Source: Sinomonas atrocyanea (GTDB lineage Bacteria > Actinomycetota > Actinomycetes > Actinomycetales > Micrococcaceae). Taken from it: a DNA stretch of 64,000 bases. The position numbers were made by a program, and so were the translations under genes. This document shows, piece by piece, positions 17,318-25,823 of this stretch (the first letter of the stretch is position 1; each line of letters begins with the position of its first letter). Below the pieces are notes generated by a model, which had not been told where the DNA came from, searched no databases, and saw only the letters and a program-made list of their open reading frames with translations. The stretch lies in contig NZ_JAUSRH010000005.1 of the NCBI RefSeq assembly GCF_030811715.1, positions 221,432 to 285,431 of the forward strand, given 5' to 3'.

Positions 17318-17740
17318 CTACTTCTTGCGGCTCTGCGCCGTCTTCCTGGTGTTGGCCTTCTCCAGCGCCTCGACCAGCTGCTCCTTCGTCATGGTGGAGC
17401 GGCCGGGGACGTCGAGCCTCTTGGCGAGGTCGTAGAGGTGCTTCTTCGAGGCATTGGCGTCGACGCCGCCGTGGGTCTCGCGCCGGGTCGAGGCGCCGCC
17501 GGCGGCCTGCTCGTCGGACGGGCCCTTGCCCTCCTTGGGCTCCCAGTGGTCGCCCACCTTCTCGTGCGTGTGCTTCAGGGCCGAGTACCCGACGCGGTGG
17601 GCCCTCTCCTCGTCGTGGTAGGTCTCCTCGGCCGAGTCGTGGGCCTTCGCGAAGGTCTGCTGGGCCTTGGCGCCGGAGCGCTGGATGGTCGAGGGGAGCT
17701 CGTCCTTCCTCGCCTTGCCGCTCTTGTCCGTCTTGGGCAT
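17318..17740 (-). CDS. ChaB-domain protein with a C-terminal SAP/Rho-N-like helical motif
   Basis: A 140-residue very polar basic protein. The N-terminal part is a ChaB domain (ELPSTIQRSGAKAQQTFAKAHDSAEETYHDEERAHRVGYSALKH), a small helical fold of unknown role. The C-terminal 50 residues (SKKHLYDLAKRLDVPGRSTMTKEQLVEAL, Lys/Arg-rich end) resemble the SAP/Rho N-terminal helix-extended loop-helix that binds nucleic acid. Such proteins are common in soil actinobacteria and often stress-linked, but no function is established. AGAGGAGG lies just before the ATG at 17740, which decides the start; a longer frame upstream is spurious. It converges with oleD (31-base gap). A decayed copy of its 3' end lies at 28352-28517. 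Confidence 0.85.
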   Translation of the reverse strand: MPKTDKSGKARKDELPSTIQRSGAKAQQTFAKAHDSAEETYHDEERAHRVGYSALKHTHEKVGDHWEPKEGKGPSDEQAAGGASTRRETHGGVDANASKKHLYDLAKRLDVPGRSTMTKEQLVEALEKANTRKTAQSRKK

Positions 17741-17824
17741 CGTGTCCTCCTCTGACTGGTTCGGCAGAGTCCGCTGTGCACGGTTCTTACCCGCGCCGGG
17801 AGAGGTCAGACGAGATCGGGTTCC

Positions 17825-17860
17825 GCGGACGACGGCGGGTGCCCACCCGCCGTCGTCCGC
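17825..17860. repeat. Perfect 16-base inverted repeat (dispersed palindrome family, copy 1)
   Basis: Left arm GCGGACGACGGCGGGT (17825-17840), four-base loop GCCC, right arm exact complement (17845-17860). It lies between the divergent ChaB (start 17740) and GH26 (start 17981) genes, so it is not positioned as a terminator. Related copies: 34715-34746, 51204-51234 and a half copy at 28538-28553. The rest of this 240-base gap shows nothing else I can name. Confidence 0.75.
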
Positions 17861-17980
17861 TCCCCTGCCCGAGGATTTCCGCAGGTTTGCGGCAGGACGG
17901 CGCTCCTGTGGCTGGTGGTGCGGTGGACTGGATGAGAGGATTCCCCTCCCCTGCCCACGTTCCGGAAGGCCCGCTCCCCC

Positions 17981-19207
17981 ATGAAGACGACCATCCGCCG
18001 CCGTGATGTGCTCCTCGGCGCCTCGCTGGGGGTGGCCGCCGCCGCCCTGGGCGGCACCGCCGCGAGGGCATCCGCCGGGGCCCTCGCGCTCAGTCCGACC
18101 TCCGGTCCCACCGGCACGGTCGTCACCGTCACCGGAACGAGCTTCCCGAAGAAGACCAAGGGCAGCGTGACCCTGGGCTCGGCGACGGCCACCGTCACCA
18201 CGTCCGCGTCCGGCTACTTCCAGACCACCATCACCGTTCCCGGCGGCCTGTCGGGGACGGCGTACGTCGCCGCCACGGTGGGTCCTTCCTCCGCGCAGGC
18301 GCCCTTCACCGTCACCGCCGCCACCACGGTCCCGGCACCCAACCTGAACCACCCGCTGCGCTTCGGTGTCGCGACCGCCAGCGGCTACAGCTCCGCCGCA
18401 GAGCTGGACCACGTCGCCACGATCGCCGGCGAGGGCCCCTCGATCGTCCAGGCGTACTGCGACTGGACGAGTCCGCTGCCGACGAGCGGCCTGGCCTCGG
18501 TGGCCGGCCGCGGCGCGACGCCGCTCCTGACGTGGGAGCCGTGGGACGCCTCGGTGGGTGGAACCGCCCAGCCCGCGTACGCGCTCAGCGCGATCTGGGG
18601 CGGGGCCTACGACGCGTACATCGGCCAGTGGGCGAGCGGCCTGAAGGCCTACGGCGCCCCGGTGCTGCTGCGCTTCGCCCACGAGATGAACGGGAACTGG
18701 TACCCGTGGTCCGAGCAGGTCAATGGGAACGCCCCAGGCGACTACGCGAGGGCCTTCCGGCACGTGCGGGACCTCTTCACGTCAGCCGGCGTGACGAACG
18801 TCCAGTGGGTCTGGTGCCCCAACGTCCCGTACGCCGGCTCGACCGATCTGCCCGGGCTCTACCCGGGCGACGCGTACGCGGACCTCGTGGGCCTCGACGG
18901 CTACAACTGGGGCACCACCCAGTCGTGGGGAAGCACGTGGGTGATGCCGGACGCGCTGTTCGGGCAGGGCCTGTCCGAACTGGCTGGTCTGGCCCCGTCC
19001 AAGCAGGTGCTGATCGCGGAGACCGCCTCGGCCGAGCAGGGCGGGGACAAGGCCGCGTGGAACCAGTCCCTCATCCAGTACCTCTCCGCGAATCCCGGCA
19101 TCATGGGCTTCGCCTGGTTCGACCTCAGCAAGGAAGTGGACTGGCGGATCGATTCCTCCTCGTCCTCCGCATCGGCGTTCGCCGCCGCCCTCGCTGCGAG
19201 GCCGTGA
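17981..19207 (+). CDS. Secreted GH26 glycoside hydrolase (endo-beta-mannanase-like)
   Basis: A 408-residue exported enzyme. The N-terminus is a Tat signal (TIRRRDVLLGASLGVAAAALGG), cleaved near an ASA motif. Residues about 35-115 form an Ig-like/IPT fold module (LSPTSGPTGTVVTVTGTSF ... GLSGTAYVAATVG), probably a spacer or carbohydrate contact module. The C-terminal domain is GH26: FAHEMNGNWYPWS holds the acid/base Glu after the characteristic His, and VLIAETASAEQ holds the nucleophile Glu; the WVWCPN and YVD-equivalent GLDGYNWG stretches also fit. It likely cuts beta-1,4-mannan outside the cell to oligosaccharides for the importer downstream. It is separated from the LacI gene by 115 bases and probably has its own promoter; a GGAAGG site lies about 11 bases before the ATG. 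Confidence 0.85.
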   Translation: MKTTIRRRDVLLGASLGVAAAALGGTAARASAGALALSPTSGPTGTVVTVTGTSFPKKTKGSVTLGSATATVTTSASGYFQTTITVPGGLSGTAYVAATVGPSSAQAPFTVTAATTVPAPNLNHPLRFGVATASGYSSAAELDHVATIAGEGPSIVQAYCDWTSPLPTSGLASVAGRGATPLLTWEPWDASVGGTAQPAYALSAIWGGAYDAYIGQWASGLKAYGAPVLLRFAHEMNGNWYPWSEQVNGNAPGDYARAFRHVRDLFTSAGVTNVQWVWCPNVPYAGSTDLPGLYPGDAYADLVGLDGYNWGTTQSWGSTWVMPDALFGQGLSELAGLAPSKQVLIAETASAEQGGDKAAWNQSLIQYLSANPGIMGFAWFDLSKEVDWRIDSSSSSASAFAAALAARP

Positions 19208-19240
19208 GCGGCGCGTCTGAGCCGAGAGCCTCCCCAGGGG

Positions 19241-19287
19241 TTGACGCCGTCGCTGAACCGGTTTAGTTTGGACGGACTAAACCGGTT
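19241..19287 (+). promoter_or_regulatory. Promoter and twin LacI-type operators of the mannoside operon
   Basis: TTGACG (19241-19246) and TAGTTT (19264-19269) form a -35/-10 pair with a 17-base spacer. Two copies of the LacI/GalR-type palindrome AACCGGTT lie at 19256-19263 and 19280-19287, in the contexts CTGAACCGGTTTAG and CTAAACCGGTTTTG, centres 24 bases apart and inverted around 19272. The first covers the spacer, the second the likely start of transcription. The encoded LacI regulator begins 36 bases later, so autoregulation and control of the genes behind it are expected. Confidence 0.78.
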
Positions 19288-19322
19288 TTGTGGCAGCGGT
19301 CACAGGAAGGGAGGAACTCGCG

Positions 19323-20345
19323 GTGGCAGTAACCATCAGTGATGTCGCGGCTGCTGCCGGCGTCAGCAAGGGTGCGGTGTCCTTGGCCCTGAACGGGCAG
19401 AAGGGCGTCGGAGAGGAGACCCGGAGCCGCATCCTGGCCGTCGCACGAGGGCTGGGCTGGACACCGAGCCTGAGGGCCAAGGGATTGGCCTCTTCGCGGT
19501 CCTTCGCCATCGGGCTGATCCTCGAGCGCGACCCGCGGCTGCTCGGAACCGACCCGTTCTTTGCCGGCTTCATCGCCGGGATCGAGACCGTTCTCGCAGC
19601 CCATGAGTACACCTTGGTCCTGGCAGTGGCCCATGGGGAGGCTGCGGAGGCGGGCTACCGCAAGCTCGCGGCGGGACGGGTGGACGGCTTCATCCTGACC
19701 GACCTCCGCACGGACGATCCCCGAGTGGAACTCCTCAAGGGCTTCGGGCTTCCCGCAGTGACCCTCAATCGACCGGCCATCGCTTCGCCCTTCCCGGCGG
19801 TCTGCATGGACGGAAGCGAGAGCGTCAAGGAAGCTGTGCGCCATCTGGTCGGCCTCGGCCACCGGCGCATCGCCCACGTCGGCGGACCGCAGGGGTTCGT
19901 GCACGGGCGCGGCCGCCGGCTCGCCTGGACTGAAGCGATGGCCCAGGCAGGTCTCGAGCCTACGTTGTTCCTTGAAGCCGACTTCACCGCTGAGGCAGGC
20001 GTCGAAGCCACTGCCCAGCTCCTGGCCCTCGCAGAGCCTCCGACCGCGATCGTGTACGCGAATGACCTCATGGCGACCGCGGGCCAGTCGAAGGCACAGA
20101 CCCTCGGCTTCTCAGTTCCGGGGGAACTGTCGATCGTGGGCTACGACAACGCCGAGTTTGCGCAGTACCTCAATCCCCCTCTGACCACCATCGCTGCCGA
20201 TCCCATTCCGTGGGGGCACGAGGCCGCGACCGCGCTCCTCTCGCTCATCCACGGCACCAGTAACGGCGAGGACATCACGATGCCCCCGCCCCGCCTCATC
20301 GTGCGGGCCTCCACGGGACCGGCTCCGGTCACCGCAGACGCCTGA
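19323..20345 (+). CDS. LacI-family transcriptional regulator of the mannoside locus
   Basis: About 340 residues. The HTH VTISDVAAAAGVSKGAVSLALNG at the N-terminus and the hinge helix LRAKGLASSRS are standard; the rest is a periplasmic-binding-protein-like effector domain (FAIGLILERDPRLLGTDPFF, VDGFILTDLRTDDPRV, GHRRIAHVGGPQGF, PTAIVYANDLMATAG, ELSIVGYDNAEFAQYLNPPLTTI). It should repress in the absence of a sugar, here likely a mannooligosaccharide. The GTG at 19323 is preferred to an earlier in-frame ATG at 19290 because GGGAGGA is eight bases before it and it yields the canonical N-terminus; the upstream ATG lies directly after the second operator. Forty bases separate it from the binding-protein gene. 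Confidence 0.93.
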   Translation: MAVTISDVAAAAGVSKGAVSLALNGQKGVGEETRSRILAVARGLGWTPSLRAKGLASSRSFAIGLILERDPRLLGTDPFFAGFIAGIETVLAAHEYTLVLAVAHGEAAEAGYRKLAAGRVDGFILTDLRTDDPRVELLKGFGLPAVTLNRPAIASPFPAVCMDGSESVKEAVRHLVGLGHRRIAHVGGPQGFVHGRGRRLAWTEAMAQAGLEPTLFLEADFTAEAGVEATAQLLALAEPPTAIVYANDLMATAGQSKAQTLGFSVPGELSIVGYDNAEFAQYLNPPLTTIAADPIPWGHEAATALLSLIHGTSNGEDITMPPPRLIVRASTGPAPVTADA

Positions 20346-20385
20346 ACTCTTTCCAAGAACTCCATCCCCACCACTAGGAGACGCA

Positions 20386-21681
20386 ATGGTGCGTGCGATC
20401 ACGCCTGCTCGAATTCTGTCCGCTGCCGCTGTCGCGGTGCTCGGAGCCAGCCTCGCAGCCTGCGGCGGCGGCTCGTCGGCGCAGTCGGCCGCAGCGACCG
20501 CGAAGGGCCCCATCAAAGTCTGGTACTCGAACAACGCCGCCGAAGTGAAGTGGGGCAAGGAAATGGTCTCCGCCTGGAACGCGGCGCACCCCGATCAGCA
20601 GGTCGAGGGGCAGGAGATCCCGGCCGGCAAGAGCTCCGAGGAAGTCATCGGTGCGGCGATCTCTGCCGGGAGCGCGCCGTGCCTGGTGTTCAATACCTCG
20701 CCCGCAGCGGTCCCACAGTTCCAGAAGCAGGGCGGACTCGTCCCGCTGGACTCCTTCCCGGACGGCGCGCAGTACATCAAGGACCGTACCGGGGCGCTGG
20801 CGGACCAGTACAAGTCCGCCGACGGCAAGTTCTACCAGCTGCCGTGGAAGTCGAACCCGGTGGTGCTGTTCTACAACAAGGACCTGTTCAAGAAGGCCGG
20901 CCTTGACCCCGACCACCCGCAGCTCGCCACCCAGCAGCAGTTCCTCGACACCGCCCGAGCACTGGTCAAGTCCGGGGCCGTCAAGACCGCCGTCTGGCCT
21001 TCCCCCGCCAGCGACTTCTACCAGTCCTGGTTCGACTTCTATCCGTTCTACGCCGCGGCCACCGGCGGCACCCAGCTGGTCAAGGACGGCAAGGCGACCT
21101 TCGACGACGACCAGGGCAAGCAGGTCGCGAACCTGTTCCAGACCCTCTACAAGGAGAACCTGGCCTCGAAGGAGACCTACCAGGGCGACTCCTTCGGAGA
21201 AGGGAAGTCCGCGATGGCGCTGGCCGGCCCATGGGCGATCGACGCCTACAAGGGCAAGGTCAACTGGGGCGCCGTGCCGATCCCCGCTCCCCAGCAGCAG
21301 GACAAGGTCTCGACCTTCTCGGACGCGAAGAACGTTGCCATGTACACCGCCTGCAAGAACCAGGGCACGGCGTGGGAGGTCCTCAAGTTCGCAACCAGCA
21401 AGGACGAGGACGGCAAGCTCCTCCAGGAGACCGGCCAGATGCCGATGCGCCAGGGGCTCACCACGGCCTACGCGGACTACTTCGCAAAGAACCCGTCCTA
21501 CAGCCAGTTCGCGGACCAGGCCTCGCGCACCGTCGAGGTCCCCAATGTCTCCAACTCCGTCCAGGTGTGGCAGACGTTCCGCGACGCCTGGTCGAAGTCC
21601 GTGATCTTCGCCAATCAGAGCGTCGACGACGCGTTCAAGGGCGCCTCGGACAAGATCAACCAGCTCGTGTCGCAGAAGTAG
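20386..21681 (+). CDS. ABC sugar importer, substrate-binding lipoprotein
   Basis: A 431-residue cluster-B (MalE-type) solute-binding lipoprotein. The signal peptide ends in the lipobox LGASLAACGGG with the lipidated Cys near residue 26. The mature part shows KVWYSNNAAEVKWGKEMVSAWN, the lobe strand PCLVFNTSPAAVPQF, the conserved YQLPWKSNPVVLFYNKDLFKKAGL and the ligand-lobe GEGKSAMALAGPWAI. TAGGAG is well placed before the ATG. It sits behind the LacI gene and ahead of two permeases. Given the GH26, GH130 and GH2 neighbours, mannooligosaccharide binding is the best inference. Confidence 0.9.
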   Translation: MVRAITPARILSAAAVAVLGASLAACGGGSSAQSAAATAKGPIKVWYSNNAAEVKWGKEMVSAWNAAHPDQQVEGQEIPAGKSSEEVIGAAISAGSAPCLVFNTSPAAVPQFQKQGGLVPLDSFPDGAQYIKDRTGALADQYKSADGKFYQLPWKSNPVVLFYNKDLFKKAGLDPDHPQLATQQQFLDTARALVKSGAVKTAVWPSPASDFYQSWFDFYPFYAAATGGTQLVKDGKATFDDDQGKQVANLFQTLYKENLASKETYQGDSFGEGKSAMALAGPWAIDAYKGKVNWGAVPIPAPQQQDKVSTFSDAKNVAMYTACKNQGTAWEVLKFATSKDEDGKLLQETGQMPMRQGLTTAYADYFAKNPSYSQFADQASRTVEVPNVSNSVQVWQTFRDAWSKSVIFANQSVDDAFKGASDKINQLVSQK

Positions 21682-21682
21682 C

Positions 21683-22654
21683 ATGATGACCCACCCTCAG
21701 ACGACATCTCCCGTGCCGCCCGCTGCGGAGGCGAAGCCCGCCTCCGCAGCCCGGCGCGGGGGCGGACGCCCCCGGGCGAGACTGCTCGGCCAGCACCCGC
21801 TCGGAATCCTGTTCTCCCTCCCGTACGTGGTGTACGTGATGGGCGTGCTCGCCGTCCCGTTCGGGTTCGCGGTCTACATCTCGGTCCACCAGTACTACTT
21901 CACCGCCCCCGGTGTGGACGTTGACCGGCCGTTCGTGGGACTGGACAACTACGTCAGCGTGCTCTCGGACCCGGCTGTCCAGCAGTCGTTCCTGAACATC
22001 CTGGTGTTCCTGGTGATCAACGTCCCGCTGACGGTCGGCCTCTCCCTCGTCCTCGCGACCGCCCTGAACCGAGTGCAGTGGCTGCGCACCTTCTTCAGAG
22101 TCTGCTACTACGTCCCCTACGTGACCGCCAGCGTCGCCGTCGTCGGTGTGTGGCTGTTCCTGTTCCAGCAGCACGGCCTCGTGAATTCGGTGCTGGGCCC
22201 CCTCGCCCCCGAGCCGTCCTGGCTGGTCAACTCGTGGCTCGCCATGCCCACGGTGGCACTCTTCGTCACGTGGAAGCAACTGGGGTTCTTCATCCTGCTC
22301 TACCTGGCCGCTCTGCAGAACATCCCGAACGAGCTCTACGAATCCGCTGCCGTGGACGGCGGGGGCAGGTGGGTTCAGTTCTGGAACGTCACCGTGCCGG
22401 GCGTGCGATCCGCCAGCGTCCTCGTCGTCATCCTGGCCACCATCACCGGAGCAAACCTCTTCACCGAGCCGTACCTCCTCACCGCGGGCGGCGGCCCGGA
22501 CGGCGCCTCCTCCTCGCCGGTGTTCCTGATGTACCAGAAGGGAATCCTGCAGGGGAACCCGGACATCGCCGCCGCCCTCGGTGTGGTGCTGGTCGCCGGG
22601 ATCCTGGTGGTCACGCTCATCCAGAAGAGGCTCGTCGGGGGGAAGGAAGAATGA
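21683..22654 (+). CDS. ABC sugar importer, permease (MalF-type)
   Basis: Inner-membrane subunit of 323 residues with six predicted helices after a charged cytoplasmic N-terminus (GGGRPRARLLGQHPLGI). The EAA loop that contacts the ATPase is seen as ELYESAAVDGGGRWVQFWNVTVPG near residues 215-240. The family passes oligosaccharides from the binding protein into the cytoplasm. It starts two bases after the binding-protein stop, and its own stop overlaps the next start (ATGA). No ATPase gene is present in the operon, so it probably shares a general MsiK/UgpC-type ATPase encoded elsewhere, as is common in actinobacteria. Confidence 0.92.
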   Translation: MMTHPQTTSPVPPAAEAKPASAARRGGGRPRARLLGQHPLGILFSLPYVVYVMGVLAVPFGFAVYISVHQYYFTAPGVDVDRPFVGLDNYVSVLSDPAVQQSFLNILVFLVINVPLTVGLSLVLATALNRVQWLRTFFRVCYYVPYVTASVAVVGVWLFLFQQHGLVNSVLGPLAPEPSWLVNSWLAMPTVALFVTWKQLGFFILLYLAALQNIPNELYESAAVDGGGRWVQFWNVTVPGVRSASVLVVILATITGANLFTEPYLLTAGGGPDGASSSPVFLMYQKGILQGNPDIAAALGVVLVAGILVVTLIQKRLVGGKEE

Positions 22655-23538
22655 CCATGGGCACCAACACCACCAGCACCGCCGACGCGGCGCCCCGCCG
22701 CGCCGCGCGCCGTCGCCTCGGCGCCGGGAGCGTCATCCTGCTCTCCCTCGGGGCCCTGGCGTTCCTGTTCCCCTTCTACTACATGGTGGTCGGGTCGCTG
22801 CAGTCGAGCCCGGACACGAGCGTCGCCGGGGCCTTCCCCCATCCGGGAAACCTCACCGGGCAGAACTACGCCAACATCAACGACTCGATCAACCTGCTCC
22901 GGGCCCTGGTGAACTCGGGGATCTTCACCGGCGGGGTGATCCTGTGCACGGTCGTCTTCGGCATCCTCGCCGGGTACGCGATGGCACAGATGCGATTCCG
23001 TGGGCGCGGGTTCGTGTTCGCCCTCATGCTGCTGGTGCAGATGATCCCGTTCCAGCTCCTGCTCATTCCCCTCTACATCATGATCGTGCGCGACTACGGC
23101 CTCGGCGACAGCTACCTCGGAATGATCCTGCCCTTCGCGATCAACTCGACCGCCGTGTTCGTCTTCCGCCAGTACTTCCTCCAGGTTCCGGCATCCCTGT
23201 TCGAGGCCGCCCGCATCGACGGCGCCGGCGAGCTGGGCATCCTGTTCAGGATCGCGCTGCCGCTGGTGCGCCCGGCACTGGTCACGGCGGTCCTCCTGAC
23301 CTTCATCGGTCCGTGGAACGAATTCCTCTGGCCGTTCCTCGTGACCAAGGACGCCTCGATGCAGCCGCTCGCCGTGTCCCTGGCCAACTACATCTCCACC
23401 GTCGCTTCGGCCACGTCCAACCCCTTCGGCGCGATCCTGGCGGGCGCCTGCGTGCTCGCCCTGCCCGCCGTGGTGCTGTTCATCGTGTTCCAGAAGCAGT
23501 TCACCGCCACAGACCTCGGCTCCAGCATCAAGGGCTGA
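22651..23538 (+). CDS. ABC sugar importer, permease (MalG-type)
   Basis: Second membrane subunit, 295 residues, six helices. The N-terminus AARRRLGAGSVILLSLGALAFLFPFYYMVVGS and the EAA loop SLFEAARIDGAGELGILFRIALP near residues 185-210 are diagnostic of MalG-type permeases; WNEFLWPFLVTKD also fits the group. The ATG lies within the stop region of the preceding gene (ATGA overlap), so stoichiometric translation is expected. The next gene (GH130) follows after 13 bases with its own ribosome site, making a continuous operon of importer plus glycosidases. Confidence 0.92.
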   Translation: MTMGTNTTSTADAAPRRAARRRLGAGSVILLSLGALAFLFPFYYMVVGSLQSSPDTSVAGAFPHPGNLTGQNYANINDSINLLRALVNSGIFTGGVILCTVVFGILAGYAMAQMRFRGRGFVFALMLLVQMIPFQLLLIPLYIMIVRDYGLGDSYLGMILPFAINSTAVFVFRQYFLQVPASLFEAARIDGAGELGILFRIALPLVRPALVTAVLLTFIGPWNEFLWPFLVTKDASMQPLAVSLANYISTVASATSNPFGAILAGACVLALPAVVLFIVFQKQFTATDLGSSIKG

Positions 23539-23551
23539 CCCGGAAGGACCC

Positions 23552-24598
23552 ATGCACCCCCTCACCACGGCAGCGCTCCAGGACGGCCTGGCCCGCGCCC
23601 TGAGCCACACGAACGCATCCACCGACGCGCTCTCCACTGACCAGTTCTCCGCCGACTGGGACGACCGCCCGGACTGGGCGATCGGGCCCTTCCGGAAGGA
23701 CGAGGGCCTCACCTTCAAGCCCCAGGGCCAATGGCCGGATCCGACCGGCATCGGCTGGACGAGCGCCTCGATCTTCAATCCGAGCCTGATCGAGCGCGAC
23801 GGCGTGCTCCACCTCTTCTACCGCGCCTCACCCCGGAAGGAGAGCCTCGAGAGCCGCATCGGCACCGCGGTCCACACCCCGGGCCACGGATGGGCCGAAG
23901 GCCAGAACCCGGTCGTCTACCCGACGCTGGACAATGAGCTGCTCGGAGTGGAGGACCCCAAGGTCTACACGGCCGCTGGGCGCTACTACCTCTTCTACAA
24001 CGGGATCTGGCCACTGGCCGGGACCAGCGAGGCGGAGGCCTACCCCTCCCCGGGATGGCCCCTCGGAGACGTGGGCTGCGACATCAACCTCGCCGTCTCC
24101 GACGACCTCGTGCACTGGGAGAAACGCGGACGGATCGTTCCGCATGAGGTCTCCCACCTCTGGGCGAAGGGCGCCGTGATCCCGACCGACGGCACCGGCG
24201 AAGCGGTGAAGATCGGGGGCGACTACCTGATGTTCCTCTCGGAGGGATGCGACGGCAGGGCCGTCGTCGGCCGGTCGAAGGACATGGAGCACTGGGACTT
24301 CGCCGAGCAGCCGTACCTGGACATCTCCGCCCTCGGCTCCCTCCACGAAGTCGCCTGCGCCGTGGTCACCGAGGGCAACCTCGTCCTGGACTTCTTCTAC
24401 GGCGACCACGACGGGAACTTCGCGGCAGCCCAGGCGCTCTACTCGCTCGAGGACCCTTTCACCCAGATCGCCCTCCACCGCGGAGGCTCGCTCGCCTGGG
24501 GCGGCCTGATCCGCTACGGCGATCGGTGGACCTTCGCCCAAGGATGGGACGCCCCCGCGGGCCAGCGGGAACTCTACCTCTACCGCTCAGAGAACTGA
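23552..24598 (+). CDS. GH130-type glycosidase/phosphorylase (first copy)
   Basis: A 348-residue cytoplasmic five-bladed beta-propeller protein. GH130-like marks: IFNPSLIERDGVLHLFYRA near residue 75, GVEDPKVYTAAGRYYLFYNG near residue 130, NLAVSDDLVHWEKRGRIVP and GGDYLMFLSEG. GH130 enzymes cleave beta-mannosides, either by phosphorolysis (beta-1,4-mannosyl-glucose or mannooligosaccharide phosphorylases) or hydrolysis (beta-1,2-mannosidases). This copy has a long N-terminal extension and a C-terminus unlike the second copy, so its specificity is probably different; distant GH43/GH32-like propellers remain an alternative. GGAAGGACCC precedes the ATG. It is followed after 54 bases by another GH130 gene. 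Confidence 0.78.
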   Translation: MHPLTTAALQDGLARALSHTNASTDALSTDQFSADWDDRPDWAIGPFRKDEGLTFKPQGQWPDPTGIGWTSASIFNPSLIERDGVLHLFYRASPRKESLESRIGTAVHTPGHGWAEGQNPVVYPTLDNELLGVEDPKVYTAAGRYYLFYNGIWPLAGTSEAEAYPSPGWPLGDVGCDINLAVSDDLVHWEKRGRIVPHEVSHLWAKGAVIPTDGTGEAVKIGGDYLMFLSEGCDGRAVVGRSKDMEHWDFAEQPYLDISALGSLHEVACAVVTEGNLVLDFFYGDHDGNFAAAQALYSLEDPFTQIALHRGGSLAWGGLIRYGDRWTFAQGWDAPAGQRELYLYRSEN

Positions 24599-24652
24599 CC
24601 GCGCTTCTCCCCGACCGCCTCCCCCGTATCGAGACTCCTGGAGCACCACGCC

Positions 24653-25726
24653 ATGACCACCACCCAGTTCCCCTATGCCCTCACCCGCGCCGGCGTCATC
24701 ATGTCCCCCGAACCCGACAACGAGCTCGAGGCCGAGGGCGTCCTCAACCCGGCCACTGTCCGCGGCGCGGACGGCACCCTGTACCTGCTGCCCCGCCTGG
24801 TCGCCGCAGGGAACGTGTCCCGCATCGGCCTGGCCGAGATCAAGGTCGCCGACGGCATGCCCGTCGACGTGGCGCGCGAGGGCGTCGTCCTTTCCCCGGA
24901 CCGCTCCTGGGAGCACGGCGCACAGAACGCGGGCGTCGAGGACCCGCGCGTCACCTTCATCCCCGAGCTCGGGCTGAACGTGATGACCTATGTCGCCTAC
25001 GGGCCCCTCGGCCCCCGCACTGCCCTCGCCGTCTCCCACGATGAGAGGTCCTGGCGGCGGCTCGGCCCGGTGTCCTTCGAATATGACGACGGCCTCGACG
25101 TCGATCTGGGCCTCTACCCGAACAAGGACGCCGTCTTCTTCCCCGAGGTCGTGCGCGATCCCGACGGGGTGCCCAGCTTCGCCGTCCTGCACCGCCCCTC
25201 GTGGGACCTGCAGGACGTCCGTCCCGGCGAGGTGGCCATGCCCCCGGCAGGCCTGCCTGATGAGCGGCCTAGCATCTGGATCAGCTTCATCCCCGTCGAC
25301 GAGGTCCAGGAGGACATCAGGGCACTCGCACGCTGGCGCGGGCACCGGGTCGTCGCATCGCCCGAGGCGCCGTTCGAGCAGACCAAGATCGGAAGCGGCC
25401 CCGCGCCCATCCGGGTGGAGGAAGGCTGGCTGCTGCTCCACCACGGCGTCGTGGGCGAGCTCGTCCCCGGCGTCGCCCAGCAGAAGAACGTCAACTACGC
25501 GGCCGGCGCGATGATCCTCGACTCCGAGCAGCCGTGGCGCGTCACGGCGCGCACCGACGCCCCGCTGCTCTCCGCCGACACCGACGACGAACGCGAAGGA
25601 ATCGTGCCCAACGTCGTCTTCCCCACCGCGATCGAAGAAGTCGACGGCGCCCTGTTCGTCTTCTACGGCATGGCCGACTCCAAGATCGGTGTCGCCCGCC
25701 TTGAACGCAGCGCCTCCCCGCGCTGA
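24653..25726 (+). CDS. GH130 beta-mannoside phosphorylase/hydrolase (second copy)
   Basis: A 357-residue GH130 protein closer to the family core than its neighbour: GVLNPATVRGADGTLYLLPRL near residue 30, GVEDPRVTFIPELGLNVMTYVAY near residue 95, LAVSHDERSWRRLGP, KDAVFFPEV, and KIGSGPAPIRVEEGWLLLHHGV near residue 245. The last motif includes the Lys, Gly-rich and Trp positions typical for GH130. It probably degrades imported manno-oligosaccharides (phosphorolysis would save ATP), but phosphate-binding Arg/Lys pairs cannot be assigned with certainty here, so hydrolase versus phosphorylase is open. The ATG follows GGAG by nine bases. A strong stem-loop follows at 25741. Confidence 0.85.
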   Translation: MTTTQFPYALTRAGVIMSPEPDNELEAEGVLNPATVRGADGTLYLLPRLVAAGNVSRIGLAEIKVADGMPVDVAREGVVLSPDRSWEHGAQNAGVEDPRVTFIPELGLNVMTYVAYGPLGPRTALAVSHDERSWRRLGPVSFEYDDGLDVDLGLYPNKDAVFFPEVVRDPDGVPSFAVLHRPSWDLQDVRPGEVAMPPAGLPDERPSIWISFIPVDEVQEDIRALARWRGHRVVASPEAPFEQTKIGSGPAPIRVEEGWLLLHHGVVGELVPGVAQQKNVNYAAGAMILDSEQPWRVTARTDAPLLSADTDDEREGIVPNVVFPTAIEEVDGALFVFYGMADSKIGVARLERSASPR

Positions 25727-25740
25727 CCCCCCCTAAGACG

Positions 25741-25776
25741 TCGGACCGGCCCGCACCCCCCTGCGGGCCGGTCCGA
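25741..25776 (+). terminator. Strong stem-loop inside the mannoside operon
   Basis: Perfect 15-base arms TCGGACCGGCCCGCA (25741-25755) and its complement (25762-25776) around a C6 loop, 14 bases after the GH130 stop and 47 bases before the beta-mannosidase start. No T-run follows. It may act as a partial terminator or mRNA processing/stability element that lowers expression of the last gene. Confidence 0.6.
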
Positions 25777-25823
25777 CCCCTCCATGCCCGCCCGGGACCG
25801 CCCGGCCGACCCCGGAGCCTCGA

